Origin: Engraulis encrasicolus
Lineage: Eukaryota > Chordata > Actinopteri > Clupeiformes > Engraulidae
DNA: 64,000 nucleotides
Assembly (NCBI RefSeq): GCF_034702125.1
Contig: NC_085868.1
Location: 43,499,116-43,563,115, forward strand
Reading direction: 5' to 3'
In this document: one piece after another, positions 30,498-42,048 of the stretch
Layout of the letters: each line of letters begins with the position of its first letter
How positions within the stretch are numbered: the first letter of the stretch is position 1
The notes under the pieces: model-generated
Databases searched by the model: none
What the model saw: only the letters and a program-made list of their open reading frames with translations
Told to the model about the DNA's origin: nothing
Program-made: the position numbers and the translations under genes

Positions 30498-32196
30498 AGC
30501 CAGAGGATGACTGGCTCCACCATCTGAAGACCAGAGTAACTAACATGCAGCCACATCTTTTTCCATTCTTCTAACTTGACTTACACCAGAGGTTGGAGTG
30601 TAGGCCTACAACTGATGCAATCACAGGGACCCACAAAAGGTAGCAATCTCAGACACTATGCACTACTAATCCAATATGATTGGGTGTTCTTGACCCTTTG
30701 GAACCAGCCTTAACTTATCAAGGGTGGCAAACTAGCTTCAATGAACCAAGAGATTTCAATCTCTGGAGTTGATGAGTGCATTTCCATCAGCTCACAATGC
30801 ACATTTTTGTAGCCTTTTTGTGTAAAATACATGATTTAATTGAGTTAAGGAATTAAGGACTCTGCAATGTATGTACATGTTCACATTCAGACATATTCAA
30901 GCTGTATTATATTTTTTTTACAGTATTCTGTTCCCTTGGAAGCACAAACATTAATGCAATAAATACTGTATCCACACAATCCTTTAAAAGCAGTTGCATT
31001 AGCTGCACACATTACTGTGTCTGTATCTGTGGAGGTTTTTTTTATTAACATTTTAATGAACATTCCTTATATGTAAGCTAAACAAAACATTTCAAAATGT
31101 TTCAACTGATGAATATTATTATGTTATGTTATAAGTATATGTTTCCCACCGCATAACATATTGCTAAGCACCCTGTTTTTATTGCTGTGCGGTAGCATAT
31201 AAGTGGCATTAAACAATAAATAAGCAAACAGGAACTTGTACTCAGATTAACTGGTGGTTCGTATTCAGTGCTTTACTGCATTTGCTTTTGGAAAAATGTA
31301 AAAAAAAAATTGTTACCCCTAAAATAGGGCTAACGACGGCCCTGATTTGAGTGTTTGTCAAAGTCAGGCATCAGTTAGGATGCTTGACAGGCATCTTGTG
31401 TATTTTAGCTTTTGAGAATGCTGTAAAACAAAGTTTTGAGAAACAAATTAAAACTCCAAAAAAGCACTTAACTTCCAATTAACTTCCAAGATACTTTTTT
31501 CAATCAGAGGCTGAGGAGGTCTACTTTTTCGGAGTGTTGCAGCATGACTGCCTTCCTACCATCTCAGAGAGGCCTAATTGGCTATGGTCTTTGCACATAG
31601 CCTGTCTCCTCTTAGCTGGCAAGTGTTCTGCAAAGATGTTCTTTTTGGAGTTTCTGTTAAATAGATACAATAATAAGCAATACCTAACAATTAAGAATGT
31701 ACAGTTGCAAAATACAGACAAATGGAGTTTGAGGCGGAAGAGAGAAGGTGAAAGGTTTCAATACAAAACAGATACGGTAGAAAGGAAGACGGGAAGCACT
31801 AAACAGGCATAACACACACTTCAAAGACACAGGCAGGCCTGGGTTTCGGAGCATAACCGGGCGAATAGACCGGCCAAGATGAGATTCAAGCGACAGAGAA
31901 TCACTTCTGTGCAGCAAGACCGATACAAGTGATTGAAGCAACTGGAGTACAGTGTATGTCCGTTAAAAGTAGAATGCAAGCATTCCAACATTCCCATTGG
32001 CTGTGGCGGCTGTCATGGAATCGCGTCATTGCTAATATGCATAACATTGCCAGGGGTTCAACTACAAACTGTCACTCTAGTCGTCCAAATCGCTTTTGTT
32101 GCGCGCCTCAATACAAAGTCAATTACTTCAGTCACTGGACTCACTCATATCGCGCTTGGTCTATTCATGCCTTAGCTCTCCATGCTCTGCATTACC
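30498..32196. other. Unassigned sequence
   Basis: About 1.7 kb, AT-rich from 30800 to 31300. Open frames of up to 97 codons show no recognised domain. A short CCCTAAAATAGGGC palindrome is at about 31317. Confidence 0.4.
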
Positions 32197-32600
32197 ATTT
32201 GCCTAGTTAACACCAGACGATCTCACAAGTGAGATAGTCTGGGGGCTACCTAGGCAATTTCTCATTGGAAAGGTGTGATTTACAATTGCCCATGGCCGTT
32301 TATTGGGCGTTACGAATGTGTCATTTGGCATAAACGTAGCCATTAGCCAATCGTGTCAGTTGTATGCAGGCCCGCTGACAGCTTTGGCTGGGCCCGGGAC
32401 AAAGACATCTGAATGGGCCAATACATACAATATAATGAGGATCCAATTATGGGCCCCTTCTCTCCCTGGGCCCAGGACAACTGACCACCCCCCCCCCCCC
32501 CCCGCTACGCTAAGGGATAGAATCCATGCTGTCTTTCAGATCGGAATCAGCATCACCATTAGACACTCTCTATCTCTTCCATCCCACAAGGACTAGTCCT
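32197..32600. mobile_element. Palindrome-ended MITE, copy 2, with nested MITE
   Basis: The 57-bp imperfect palindrome at 32200-32256 (TGCCTAGTTAACACCAGACG... to CTGGGGGCTACCTAGGCA) corresponds to the left end of copy 1. CATGCTGTCTTTCAGATCGG and ACTAGTCCTG are also shared. Between them sits a separate CAGGCCCGCTGACAG element (32363-32516) with a C17 run. Confidence 0.65.
32363..32516. mobile_element. CAGGCCCGCT-type MITE nested in the 32.2-kb element
   Basis: CAGGCCCGCTGACAGCTTTG, GGGCCCGGGAC and GGGCCCAGGAC blocks precede a poly-C run (about 32489-32505). It resembles 15762-15912. Boundaries are approximate. Confidence 0.55.
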
Positions 32601-33246
32601 GATTAATTCCTACAGATCTATGGTTTGCCTAGGTAGCACACACAACAGTAACATTTTATGGTGATGCTAAAAGGCTAAGGAAATTTGCTGATGTGAGCAC
32701 CCTACGTGGCTGCAGTAATGTACTCTATTTGCATTTCAGATAGTTACGTTGCACCTACCATGCAATTAACGAGAGGGTCGGTGAGTGTTAATGTGTGTGT
32801 GTGCTTTATCTCTTTTTCTACTTTGAACAGCCCAGTGCTGAGCACCACACAATTTATCCGTTTTTATGAGACTGCTGCCCACAGTAGAACTTGAGACCCA
32901 CTCACCCGTTTCTACTGACTTAACAGCCTTCTTTTTCCAAGTACCCCCACCTTACACACTGAATTTGCTTCTGCCAAGACATATATCAAGGTCACCGTAA
33001 GGATAATACTAGCAGTTATACAGAAAGGTTAGCTGGCTCCTAGGCCAAAACGGCCATGCTTTGTGCGTCTAACCCACATTTTGAAGACAGTGTAGCAACA
33101 CCAAAATGTTAGTCGGGTGTTTGCATGGAATGTTTCAAAATTAAGCTGCAGTGTGCCCCAACCTCTACTTTAAATAATATTTTCTTATTGGGAGAAAATG
33201 TGTAATTTGATGCACTCCATATACAGTAAATCAAGGAAGACACTCA
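32601..33246. other. Unassigned sequence
   Basis: No element boundary or exon is supported. Confidence 0.4.
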
Positions 33247-33423
33247 CTACGTTTACATGATGTTTTTAATCCCGAATTAATAATTCCGAATTAAATAGTT
33301 CCGTCCAGTTTACGTTGATCTTTTCCTTTAATTCCGAATGAAGCGCTGTTTACTTGACGTTTTCAAAGTGGATTAAAGCTTTAGTGGAGTTAATACGGAA
33401 TTAAATGTCTCATGTTAACGTAG
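33247..33423. mobile_element. 177-bp CTACGTTTACATG-type MITE
   Basis: Left end CTACGTTTACATGATGTTTT, right end CATGTTAACGTAG. The interior has several AATTCCGAATTAA blocks. A half copy with the same right end (AAAACATCATGTACACGTAG) lies at 36165-36259. Confidence 0.7.
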
Positions 33424-33814
33424 TTGAAAGAGAAAATAGACACAAGTTCTTTGTGCTTTTTCCAAGTAAGTCCTCCGTATTTGACCACCATCTGTGAGGC
33501 TCTTAATTAAACATGTTGTGTTTTCTGAAGGCAACAGCTTTGCAAAGATTAAAAGGCCTTTTTGCTCCGCACAGATTGGTTTGCAGTCCTTGATGTGGAC
33601 CCTGCAAACTGGATGCGTTAAGAATTCCTATTAAACAGCCTCACGAACACATGCTACCTGAATAGCATACATCAGAAAGATTACTAAGACAATGGATTTG
33701 AGAAAAAAGACAGAAAAAGTCAAAAGTAGTGTGATGGAAATATAGACATGCATAAAATATAGTGGAACAACAGGACGTAATGCTTTCATGATGAGGTCTG
33801 AATGAGAGGAAATG

Positions 33815-34051
33815 GGTCAAAGACAAAATGAAATTGTCCTTCAGTGTAACGGATACCTTCCTCTGGCTGTAACTGTAAAAAACATGACTTTTATTTCTTT
33901 TTATTTATTTATTTTTTTCTAGTGAATTCATGAAAGCATCGGCTGTCATCCATTCACTTGAAACAATTTAAAAATCATGTATTTTACAGTTACAGTCAGC
34001 AGAAGGTATCCGTTACACTGAAGGACAATTTCATATTGGACGTCTTTGACC
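33815..34051. mobile_element. Palindromic MITE with ~95-bp inverted repeats
   Basis: GGTCAAAGAC...GAAATTGTCCTTCAGTGTAA CGGATACCTTC at the left is answered by GAAGGTATCCG...TTACACTGAAGGACAATTTC...GTCTTTGACC at the right. The inner spacer is T-rich and only about 45 bp. Confidence 0.88.
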
Positions 34052-34481
34052 AACATACATGGAAAATAGACGCACAGAGACGCACAGGATCTAGTTTTGT
34101 ATTTTCTTCAGAGTTTATTTCGTAAGGCTAGAATTATATGGTTGTTAACTTCACCTCCAATTATTCTCAAGCCATGGATTTTGTTTTTGCAGACAATGAA
34201 CAAACACGGCTAAAAGTATTTTAGGGCAAAAATCGATGTAAAACCCTTAAGCTACGAGTTTGCAATTACAGTTAATTTATGTGGTAAGGCTTAAGTGCTA
34301 CGCTTTGCATCAAGGGTCATTAACAAACAACGGAAGTAGATTTAACCTCTTGTCCGTGCAGTTATTTGGAAATACCGTATTGTGGCTTTGTCAGGCAAAA
34401 AAAACACTGTGTGTTTGGTGCTTTAAATCACCCAAGATCCTTGTCCAACTGCTTGAGATTACCATGTATTTGCTCTTCTTC
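34052..34481. other. Unassigned sequence
   Basis: No feature is supported between the palindromic MITE and the microsatellites. Confidence 0.4.
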
Positions 34482-34520
34482 TATGTGTGTGTGTGTGTGT
34501 GTGTGTGAGTGTGTGTGTGT
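34482..34520. repeat. (GT)n microsatellite
   Basis: Fourteen or more GT units with one GA interruption. Confidence 0.97.
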
Positions 34521-34597
34521 AGGTGGTTACGTTGTCAAAGCACAATACATAATGAACATGGATTAGTTCATTTGTTCACTTAAATACAGCACAAGGA

Positions 34598-34808
<211 letters not shown>

Positions 34809-35154
34809 TAAATATATATGCAAATTTATTTGAATGGATTCTCATCTTGACAAAACAAGTTTGATAATAATCTTCCTTTCCTCTCCTCCAACTTCCAGAT
34901 CAATTTCACCACCACAACAAACAAAATAAACACAAAACCACACAGCATGGTCCCCAAGGGTTAAGATAAAAGCAACACTGATCATTCTATAGTCCCCTTC
35001 AAGAAAACTGTTTCCATTTTTAACAGTAAATTAGTCATCATAGTCTTACTTGGGGAATCAGGCTGTCTAGTCAAAAAAAGGGTTCTATGTTCCATGCTGC
35101 CTTAAGTAGTCTGCTGCCACATGGCAAAGTGCAGGTTGTTGTTGGACCTGTGAC
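34809..35154. other. Unassigned sequence
   Basis: No feature is supported. Confidence 0.4.
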
Positions 35155-35335
35155 CGGTTAGATTTAGGCATAGTTTTGGTCAGGGCGCAAATTTACAACT
35201 CATAAACACTGAATTACTGACAGGTCAGGTTTAGGGATGGTTTTGGGAAGGGCACAATTTGAAAAATCGGAAACATTGTATTACGGAAAGGTTAAGTTTA
35301 GGAATGGTTTTGGGAAGGATTATAGATACAAATCG
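35155..35335. repeat. Degenerate three-copy tandem repeat, ~66-bp unit
   Basis: Units share GGTTAGATTTAGGCATAGTT / GGTCAGGTTTAGGGATGGTT / GGTTAAGTTTAGGAATGGTT followed by TTGG(T/G)(C/A)AGG and an A-rich second half. Confidence 0.8.
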
Positions 35336-35559
35336 GGTAACCCTTTTTTAGAAAAAGGACCCTGAGCTCCCCGGTCCCATACAAAGACCGGGAAACTTGG
35401 GGGAATATAGGACCTGGGGAACATAGGTAGCCTACACTCCTTTATGGATGTAGAATCTCTATGATACACTCTATCTCACCCACTCTATGACTTCCACTTT
35501 ACCTTCAGGTAGACTTCTAATAATGAGTTTTTAGATGCGTCCCACGCATCTCTATAAGA

Positions 35560-35700
35560 GGCTTTGGTGTCCGTCCGTCCGTCCGTCCGTCCCTCCGTCC
35601 CTCCGTCCCTCCGTCCGTCCGTCCGCCCTCCCGTGATGTGTTTCCCTCCCGTGATGCGTTTCTGAATTGTGATTCCCTCCTGTGATTCCCTCTTGTGTCC
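35560..35700. repeat. (GTCC)n/(TCCG)n tract with CCTCCCGTGATG repeats
   Basis: CCGT/CCCT tetranucleotides (35569-35625) are followed by CCCTCCCGTGATGTG, CCCTCCCGTGATGCG and related short units. TTGTCCGCCTGTCGGAC near 37022 may be a remote relative. Confidence 0.85.
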
Positions 35701-36164
35701 ACAAGGTGGCAGTCGCTCAGTTTTGGCCTGGAGCTCATGCGTGCAAACCAACCGTGCTCTTTGCCTGTGAGAAAAACATGGCGGCACTTCCTGTTGATTT
35801 TCACATGAAAGTTTTGCTTAATTTAAAGTCCCTAAGCGACTATAAATGTTGTGGCTTCCATATATTGATGTAAAAGTGCCCCACGAAGTAATGAAGCACA
35901 ACAAAGTTACTCCACATTACCATTTGACCACTCGTTTTTCTATGCTAACAGGGTAGCATGTAGCATTGTAAATGATCCAGGGAGAAAGGGGGAAATGTTG
36001 TGATTTCAGTCCGCCTGAGGCAACGATTTTCGTGGGGAAGATGACCTGCATCTCGGTGGCATTGAACCACGCCCCCGTGCCTTATTTGGCTCGCTCAGCA
36101 CGTGCGTCCTCAGTCCAATCGCAATGCTTTATTTTCCCCAGACGTTTAATCGCATTTAAGTGAA
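35701..36164. other. Unassigned sequence
   Basis: Locally CpG-containing (36010-36110) but without a convincing exon. Confidence 0.35.
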
Positions 36165-36259
36165 AGTGCCATGTATACACATCGCAAAATAACTCTTAAT
36201 CCGATCTATTTAAATCGCATTTATTAAATCGGACTTAAAAACATCATGTACACGTAGCC
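36165..36259. mobile_element. Half copy of the CTACGTTTACATG MITE
   Basis: AATCGCATTTATTAAATCGG followed by ACTTAAAAACATCATGTACA and CGTAG matches the right part of the family at 33247. Confidence 0.55.
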
Positions 36260-36649
36260 AATGTCTCATTGATTAGTTTATGGAACTTACGGTTTGTCTG
36301 TTACGGTCCACGAAGACAATATCCACGTGAAAACGCAAACGCCTGCAAACCACTGTTTTGACAGAAATACAGTTCACCTGTCGCCTACTCTGTTTTCTTC
36401 CCAAAGCGGCATTTAAAAGTATTCCATGAAATCCAACATCAACGTCACTTCAAATAGGTGACAGCATCATGCTCACACATGAAATAACACTTCAGTGAGG
36501 GGAGGACATCACTGCTCTCATATTAAAGTGAAAAGAGAATTTCACATTTTAGTTTATTTAATGTAGGCCTATGCAAAATTGCAAATAGCCTATTCATTGA
36601 AATCTGTCCAGAAAGGGTTGTAATGTTTGCCTGTTTTTTATGTTTGTAA

Positions 36650-36731
36650 TTTAAAAAAAAAAAAAAAAAAAAAATGTGATTAAAAAAAAAAAATAGCCTA
36701 ACAAAAATAGAGATTTTATGTTAAAAAAAAA
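36650..36731. repeat. Interrupted poly-A tract
   Basis: A-runs around GTGATT and GTTAAAA interruptions. Confidence 0.9.
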
Positions 36732-36784
36732 TGTGATATGGGATGGACCGATGGCCCCCCTAAGCTAAATTCGCCTTAGGTCCC

Positions 36785-36880
36785 CACATTGCTAAATGTA
36801 GTGTAAGGGATTATTTTGAAAAGACAGTAACATGTAATCAGCAATGCATTACAGTTTTTCAGTAAATTGCCCAACACTGT
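36785..36880. mobile_element. Right-end fragment of the CAGTGTTGGG hAT family
   Basis: GACAGTAACATGTAATCAGC, AATGCATTACAGTTTTTCAG and GCCCAACACTG match the right end of the elements at 25089 and 47453. Confidence 0.75.
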
Positions 36881-37048
36881 TGAAATCCTATGGTACTTTT
36901 TCAAATCCAGGCTTATACAGTACATGGTAGGCTTATTGATAAATTGCCTTGACAGGTTATGAGGAGGCCAAGGGGGCGTTTGGGCAAAAAAGGTTCAGAA
37001 CGGGCATAGACGGACGCATCTGTTGTCCGCCTGTCGGACTTGTTATTT

Positions 37049-37309
37049 CATGTTTTTAGTTTGTCCTTTGGTCAGGAGACGACAGGAGTTCAGTGAAACG
37101 AAAAGGCTTTGAGTGTGCATGATAAGAATCCAGGGTGACAGCTGGTAGAAAGGTGAATATGATGTGTGTCAGGGTAATCATCTCTCCCTTTTGTGTGGCA
37201 TGAATAAGAGCGGAACCCGTGAACATGACAGAGGGCATGTCAACAGTGTCGCCAGCCTTCCGGGTCAACCGCAATCAGAAACAGGAGCCAAGTGCCTCAC
37301 TAATGTCAT
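37049..37309. repeat. Direct repeat, copy 1 of 2
   Basis: Copy 1 shares CTTTTGTGTGGCATGAATAA, GTGAACATGACAGAGGGCAT and CCAAGTGCCTCACTA with 37391-37650 in the same order, offset about 345 bp. Both copies are open in the same plus frame over about 43 codons (LSLLCGMNKSGT...EHDRGHV...). Confidence 0.9.
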
Positions 37310-37390
37310 GGGCTGCGTTACTCAAAAAAACTTCGTTCTACAGTAAGAATATTGAAGTCACCTGACACCCCTTCAAATAAAGTGTCTCTA

Positions 37391-37650
37391 TGTTTCTAGT
37401 TAGCCTTTTTGTTCTTTGGTCAGAGTACAACAGGAGTTCAGTGAAACAACAAGGATTTAAGTGTGTATGATAACGATCCAGTTTGACAGCAGGTAGAAAG
37501 GTGGACGTGGTGGGTAACTGTCTCTCCCTTTTGTGTGGCATGAATAAAAGCGGAACCTGTGAACATGACAGAGGGCATGTCAGGAGTGTTGCCATCCTTC
37601 CAGGTCAACTGAAATCAAACGAAGGGGCCAAGTGCCTCACTACTGACATG
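37391..37650. repeat. Direct repeat, copy 2 of 2
   Basis: Alignable from ATGTTTCTAGTTAG through TCTTTGGTCAG to GCCAAGTGCCTCACTACTG. Differences from copy 1 are mostly substitutions and few indels. I do not recognise a product in either copy. Confidence 0.9.
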
Positions 37651-37782
37651 GTTCATTTAAATTCACATGTGTACTTGTAATGAGTAAGTGTGACATTGAA
37701 CAAAGGTTAGGGGTCCTCCATAGTAGCCCATGTCTGAGTTCACAGCTGCAGCAAGGCCAGCAAGGTCTATCACAGGGATCAA

Positions 37783-37801
37783 TCTCTCTCTTCTCTCTCT
37801 C

Positions 37802-37894
<93 letters not shown>
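37783..37894. repeat. (CT)n microsatellite
   Basis: Over 50 CT units with two early interruptions. Confidence 0.98.
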
Positions 37895-37897
<3 letters not shown>

Positions 37898-38440
37898 GTC
37901 TCACACATTCTTTGCAGGTGAATATGTAGTTCATGTGTGCCAAGGAGACAAAGGATGCGACTCAGGCTGCATTTATCTCTCATGTTCTGGTAACATCGGC
38001 CTAGCGGATGGTTGCAGGTACAGGATGTACCTATTGATTCCAGGGAGTATTTAAATTACACTCATTAATCAATGAGGAAAGGGTAAACGAACGGGCAAGG
38101 GCCAGGCTAATCACATAGGGGTGGGCACGAGGTAGCGTCTGCAGTTCTGCGATGAGTAATCCATTTGGCTTCGTTCACCACCTCTGCCTCTCCAGGCAAA
38201 TATGAAAAGAGGGGGGGGGGGTGCCTGGGTTACTAATTAGCATGCTTTACTTACTTCCTGGTCACAGTGTGCACTTATAGGATGTCATTACATCATGCTA
38301 TGCCGAATGTGCAGAGAAACATCACTGTTGGGCTGATTTTAAATCTTCCCCTGTTCATTACGCTAAATGTCATTAAACTCTTCTGTAGGTTGGTGAGAAC
38401 ATACAGTAAGCCTACATGTGCGGTATGTGTGCTATTTAAA
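37895..38440. other. Unassigned sequence
   Basis: A G10 run at about 38211-38221 is the only notable feature. Confidence 0.4.
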
Positions 38441-38442
38441 TT

Positions 38443-38530
38443 ACACACACACACACACACACACACTCACAGAGTGCTTGAGCAGGTGCACACACAGACA
38501 CATGCAGACAGACAGACAGACAGACAGACA

Positions 38531-38607
<77 letters not shown>
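38443..38607. repeat. Compound (CA)n-(CAGA)n-(CA)n microsatellite
   Basis: (CA) to 38466, a unique spacer, (CAGA)7 from about 38505 and (CA)37 to 38607. Confidence 0.97.
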
Positions 38608-38608
<1 letters not shown>

Positions 38609-38865
38609 CTGTCCTTAACTGAGAGTGTGGCTGCCCTTAATTTAAATGAGAAACAGCTATAATCAAGAATTGGAATTGCATGAAACACACAAAGCACAAC
38701 ACAGCTGACAAGCATAGAAGATATCACACTCTGCACGCAAATGACCCCTCTGTGACTAACACCTATTTTAACATTCTCTTTTGTATTGGGTCTTTTCAAA
38801 GCACTTCTTATATTGTAAGCTTGTTGCAAATCCAGGTAGGCTATATAATATATATAATGCTTTGT

Positions 38866-39395
38866 GGAAAAAACGTTTGCACACTCCTTTGGATTTTTTC
38901 TTCTTTAAAGGGACACTGTGTGAGATTTGTATTTGTTTATTTCCAGAATTCATGCTACCCATTCACTAATGTTACCTTTTTCGTGAATATTTACCATCAC
39001 CATAAAATTCTAAGTATTCATTATGACTGGAAAAACTGCACTTTTCATACATGAAAAGGGGGATCTTCTCCATGATACGCCATTTTGAATTTCCAGAAAT
39101 AGCCATTTTTAGCTGCAAAAATGACTGTACTTGGGCCATACTAGAAAATATTAGTTTATTACTTAGTAAACTATCATGAAAAGGTCAAACTTGGCAATAG
39201 GCGACACAGTTTCAATGAGCAGCATCTTTGCAGTACCTTTTTTGATCATTTCCAGCACAGTGTCCCTTTAAGTTATTTTTTTCTTATTATTTATTCACTG
39301 GCAAGCATGGTGACGTTTCGACCTCTCAGTCTTCCTCAGATTCAGAATCTTACTTTTTTGTTCAGCACCAGGGATTGTGCGCAAGTAGCCTAACT
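38866..39395 (-). repeat. Dispersed repeat interrupted by a TTAA element
   Basis: Reverse complement matches 56124-56293: CAATCCCTGGTGCTGAACAA, AATCTGAGGAAGACTGAGAG, GTCGAAACGTCA, then ATAACTTAAAGAAGAAAAAA and TCCAAAG. The 38.9-kb element splits it precisely at its single TTAA. Confidence 0.9.
38909..39267. mobile_element. 359-bp TTAA-flanked MITE
   Basis: TIRs AGGGACACTGTG and CACAGTGTCCCT are flanked by TTAA at 38905-38908 and 39268-39271. The paralogous repeat at 56248-56251 has a single TTAA. This is the target pattern of piggyBac-type and some other TTAA-specific transposons. No coding capacity. Confidence 0.93.
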
Positions 39396-40264
39396 CTACA
39401 AGTCAATATAATGCTGCCTTCCCAGGCCTCCAACTGTGCAACAAATGAGTTGTCTTTTAATTACAGCCTTCTGAATTGCTGAAAACCCATTTCACTTGTG
39501 CATCATGCTGTATACAATTTTGCATATGCACACATTTCTGTGCCCTATGTTTGTGTGTATGTGTGCGTGCGTGCGTGCGTGCGCACTGCATGTTTTGTGT
39601 ACTCTCATGCTTGTTGCAGGCAGATGAGGTTGTCACATTAATATCTGCATTGACTTGCAGCACTGCAATGAACAATTACCCAGTACATCTATTGTCAGGC
39701 AACAAATTGTCAGCACATTGGGATATAAGTTAACAACAAATAAAAGAGTCACCTTATCGTGATGGGGTTGGTAACCCTTGGAATCACAAAAAACACAACC
39801 CATTAGCACACATTCCTGTCCTAGCCATTATTTGTTCGTTTGACTTTGTTTATGTATTATGTAGGAAATGGGTGAAAAAACGATAGTGAAATGGCCCCAC
39901 ACAGCAAAACAGTGCATGGCAATTTTGCCTTCAAAATCGAGGCTTATCTAGTAGCCTACCTCTTCCCACTGAATCCAAATACCCATTCCAAGGTCAAACA
40001 GAGGATTCCTGATTAGATATACACTGAACAAGGTGTGACTGGTCTACAACTCCATGGAACCTGATGCAGCTGGTACAGATTGACATGCTTACTGCGTGCC
40101 TTAAAGATGGCCTCTCAACGTCATTTAATTAATATTGCCGTGTTCCCTATTGTTATTGAATGTGTTACGCGTTGGTCCTGTTTTAAAAAAACGTTCTGGT
40201 TGCTTTGTTTCAAGACGTTTTTGCAAGCTGGCAAGGTGGCTTGTGGAGAAACGAGAGAATGTTC
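39396..40264. other. Unassigned; (GCGT)n at 39557-39582
   Basis: A short GTGCGTGC tract is the only clear feature. Confidence 0.5.
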
Positions 40265-40420
40265 CGTGTTTCTCGTGGAAATGCGTCTCTGATTGGCTAA
40301 CTCCTCCTGCTCTCGAAGAAACGCGTCTCTGATTGGCTCAGTCCTCCAGTTCTTGACGAGAATGTAATGGGAAACAGAGTCGCCACTTCCCCGGGTGGTA
40401 CTGCACTATAGGGGCGCCAA
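40265..40420. promoter_or_regulatory. Tandem 40-bp unit with inverted CCAAT boxes
   Basis: GCGTCTCTGATTGGCT occurs at 40283 and 40323 within a duplicated unit that also shares CTCCTCC/GTCCTCC and TTCTCG/TTCTTG words. ATTGGCT is a reverse CCAAT box, and paired NF-Y sites are typical of promoters. CpG-rich sequence follows (40385-40470), but no dependable start codon or donor was found. Confidence 0.35.
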
Positions 40421-42040
40421 CGGAGGCGTGCAGGCTCCATTCAGGGCTGTGCTCTTTCGACAGCGACCCCTAGGCGAGCTGCAGGCACGGAGCAACCAGA
40501 GTGAGCTGGCTTTATGTATGAGGCTTTGTGCTGTGTGTGTACCTGAGAGTAGCAACCAGCTGATAGCTAAGCTAAGCTATGTTTCGGGCCACCAGACGTT
40601 GCTTGTTTTAAAAACAAGCAGAAAAAAATTACTCGACATGTTTTTAGATAAATGGTTCGATATAAACCTTTGTGGGCAACGCCTTCTTTCGACGTGATGA
40701 AACACAGAAAGGCTTTCGTGATTCGCTCGATCCTCTGCATTATTTATGTAAATTGGGAAACACCGGGAAACACAGCCAGGAGAGTTGACGCACCGCTATG
40801 AGAGCCTTGCAAGTGAGTTTAACTTGGGGTGACCGTCCGATCTTCGAAAGGAGTGAGTAAAACTGAGTTTTATCGGAAGTTGGCCTTTAAATTACGCATT
40901 CAATCACGAGTGACCGAGTATACATGGGTTATTCTACGATTCGGCTGCATTTTTAAGTCCATGGATTTTATTTGCCAATTCCACTAACTATTAACCGTAT
41001 CCAATTATGTTTTGGACATTAGCACACATTTATCTTTTTTATAACACAGAAAGTGAAGACATGGCATTATTTCCCTCAGCAAGAATGAATATTTAATACT
41101 GGTTTTGGGCGTTTTCATGCCGTCCTGTTTTCCAAATGTCAGATTCAGTCTTTATATTAGCATGTAAAGAAACTTGTTTTGCCCAAGACGACTGCAAATG
41201 CTGATTCACAGTAATCATCACAATATGACAAAACAGTCAGAAAGACCATTGTGCTTTCCATTATACATGAAATTTGCCATTTTGTGTGTGTCCACAAAAA
41301 ACTATGTTAACTGTGTCACGGTCTGAAACGCCCTCCATAAATCAGTAATGGTTTGGTCTTACGCCATACGAATAACATCACGTGACGTCATAACCTCTTT
41401 GGCAGGATATGGGAAGACTTTTTGGTAAGTTTTGAGCTCCATCCTTCCTTAATTTAATCCATTCTTTTTCATGTTCTCATTGCGGGAAAATTGCCTGTCA
41501 ACTGTGTTATCAACATGTTCATAAGAATCTGAATTAGAAATCACATGTAGAAAAACACAGATAAAGCATACAAATACATGAATTGATTAAGGTGTTGTGG
41601 TGGACCTTCTGAGGTCCTCAGTTAGCACAACACCATAAAAATGGCTGAAATGTCAAGCCGTGTTACCGTCAATGGTGTTACGCATCAGCTATGACAGTTG
41701 AGGAAGAGTATGTTTTTGCCAATTTATCTCCATATTCAGGGACAAACAAACAAAATAATTTGTGTTCTAGGGAGATGGGTTTGTCTGCTCTGTTTTTTCT
41801 CCTAAAAAAGTGCTGACTTGTTCCCCTGCACTGTTGACCGTAACACAGTTGAGTAACACGGCTGACTGTTTTGAAAGTGTTTTTGTGCTATTGATCCCTT
41901 ATGTGTTGTGTAAGGAGGGTGACTAAATTCAAATCAGACGTTACAGGGATTTATAATGAAAAATGTGTCAGTCTGTATCACAGTGAATCATAAAATCCTA
42001 TTTATGAAGCTCAACAATCACATTTTCTATATCAGTTGCA
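40421..42040. other. Unassigned; possible repeat with GTTACGG/CCGTAACAC words
   Basis: GTGTCACGGTC, GTGTTACCGTC, TTGACCGTAACACAG and GAGTAACACGG recur between 41325 and 41862 in both orientations, suggesting an old repeat. TTTGGCAG followed 19 bases later by GTAAGT (41394-41426) resembles a micro-exon but stands alone. Confidence 0.35.
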
Positions 42041-42048
42041 CAGATTAA

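Noticed and set aside
37783..37894. Serine-leucine-rich and Arg-Glu-rich frames
   Set aside because: Direct consequence of the CT/GA microsatellite; the same holds near 49.4 and 63.7 kb.
41394..41426. A 19-bp micro-exon (TTTGGCAG ... GTAAGT)
   Set aside because: Isolated splice-like signals with no neighbouring exon or frame.
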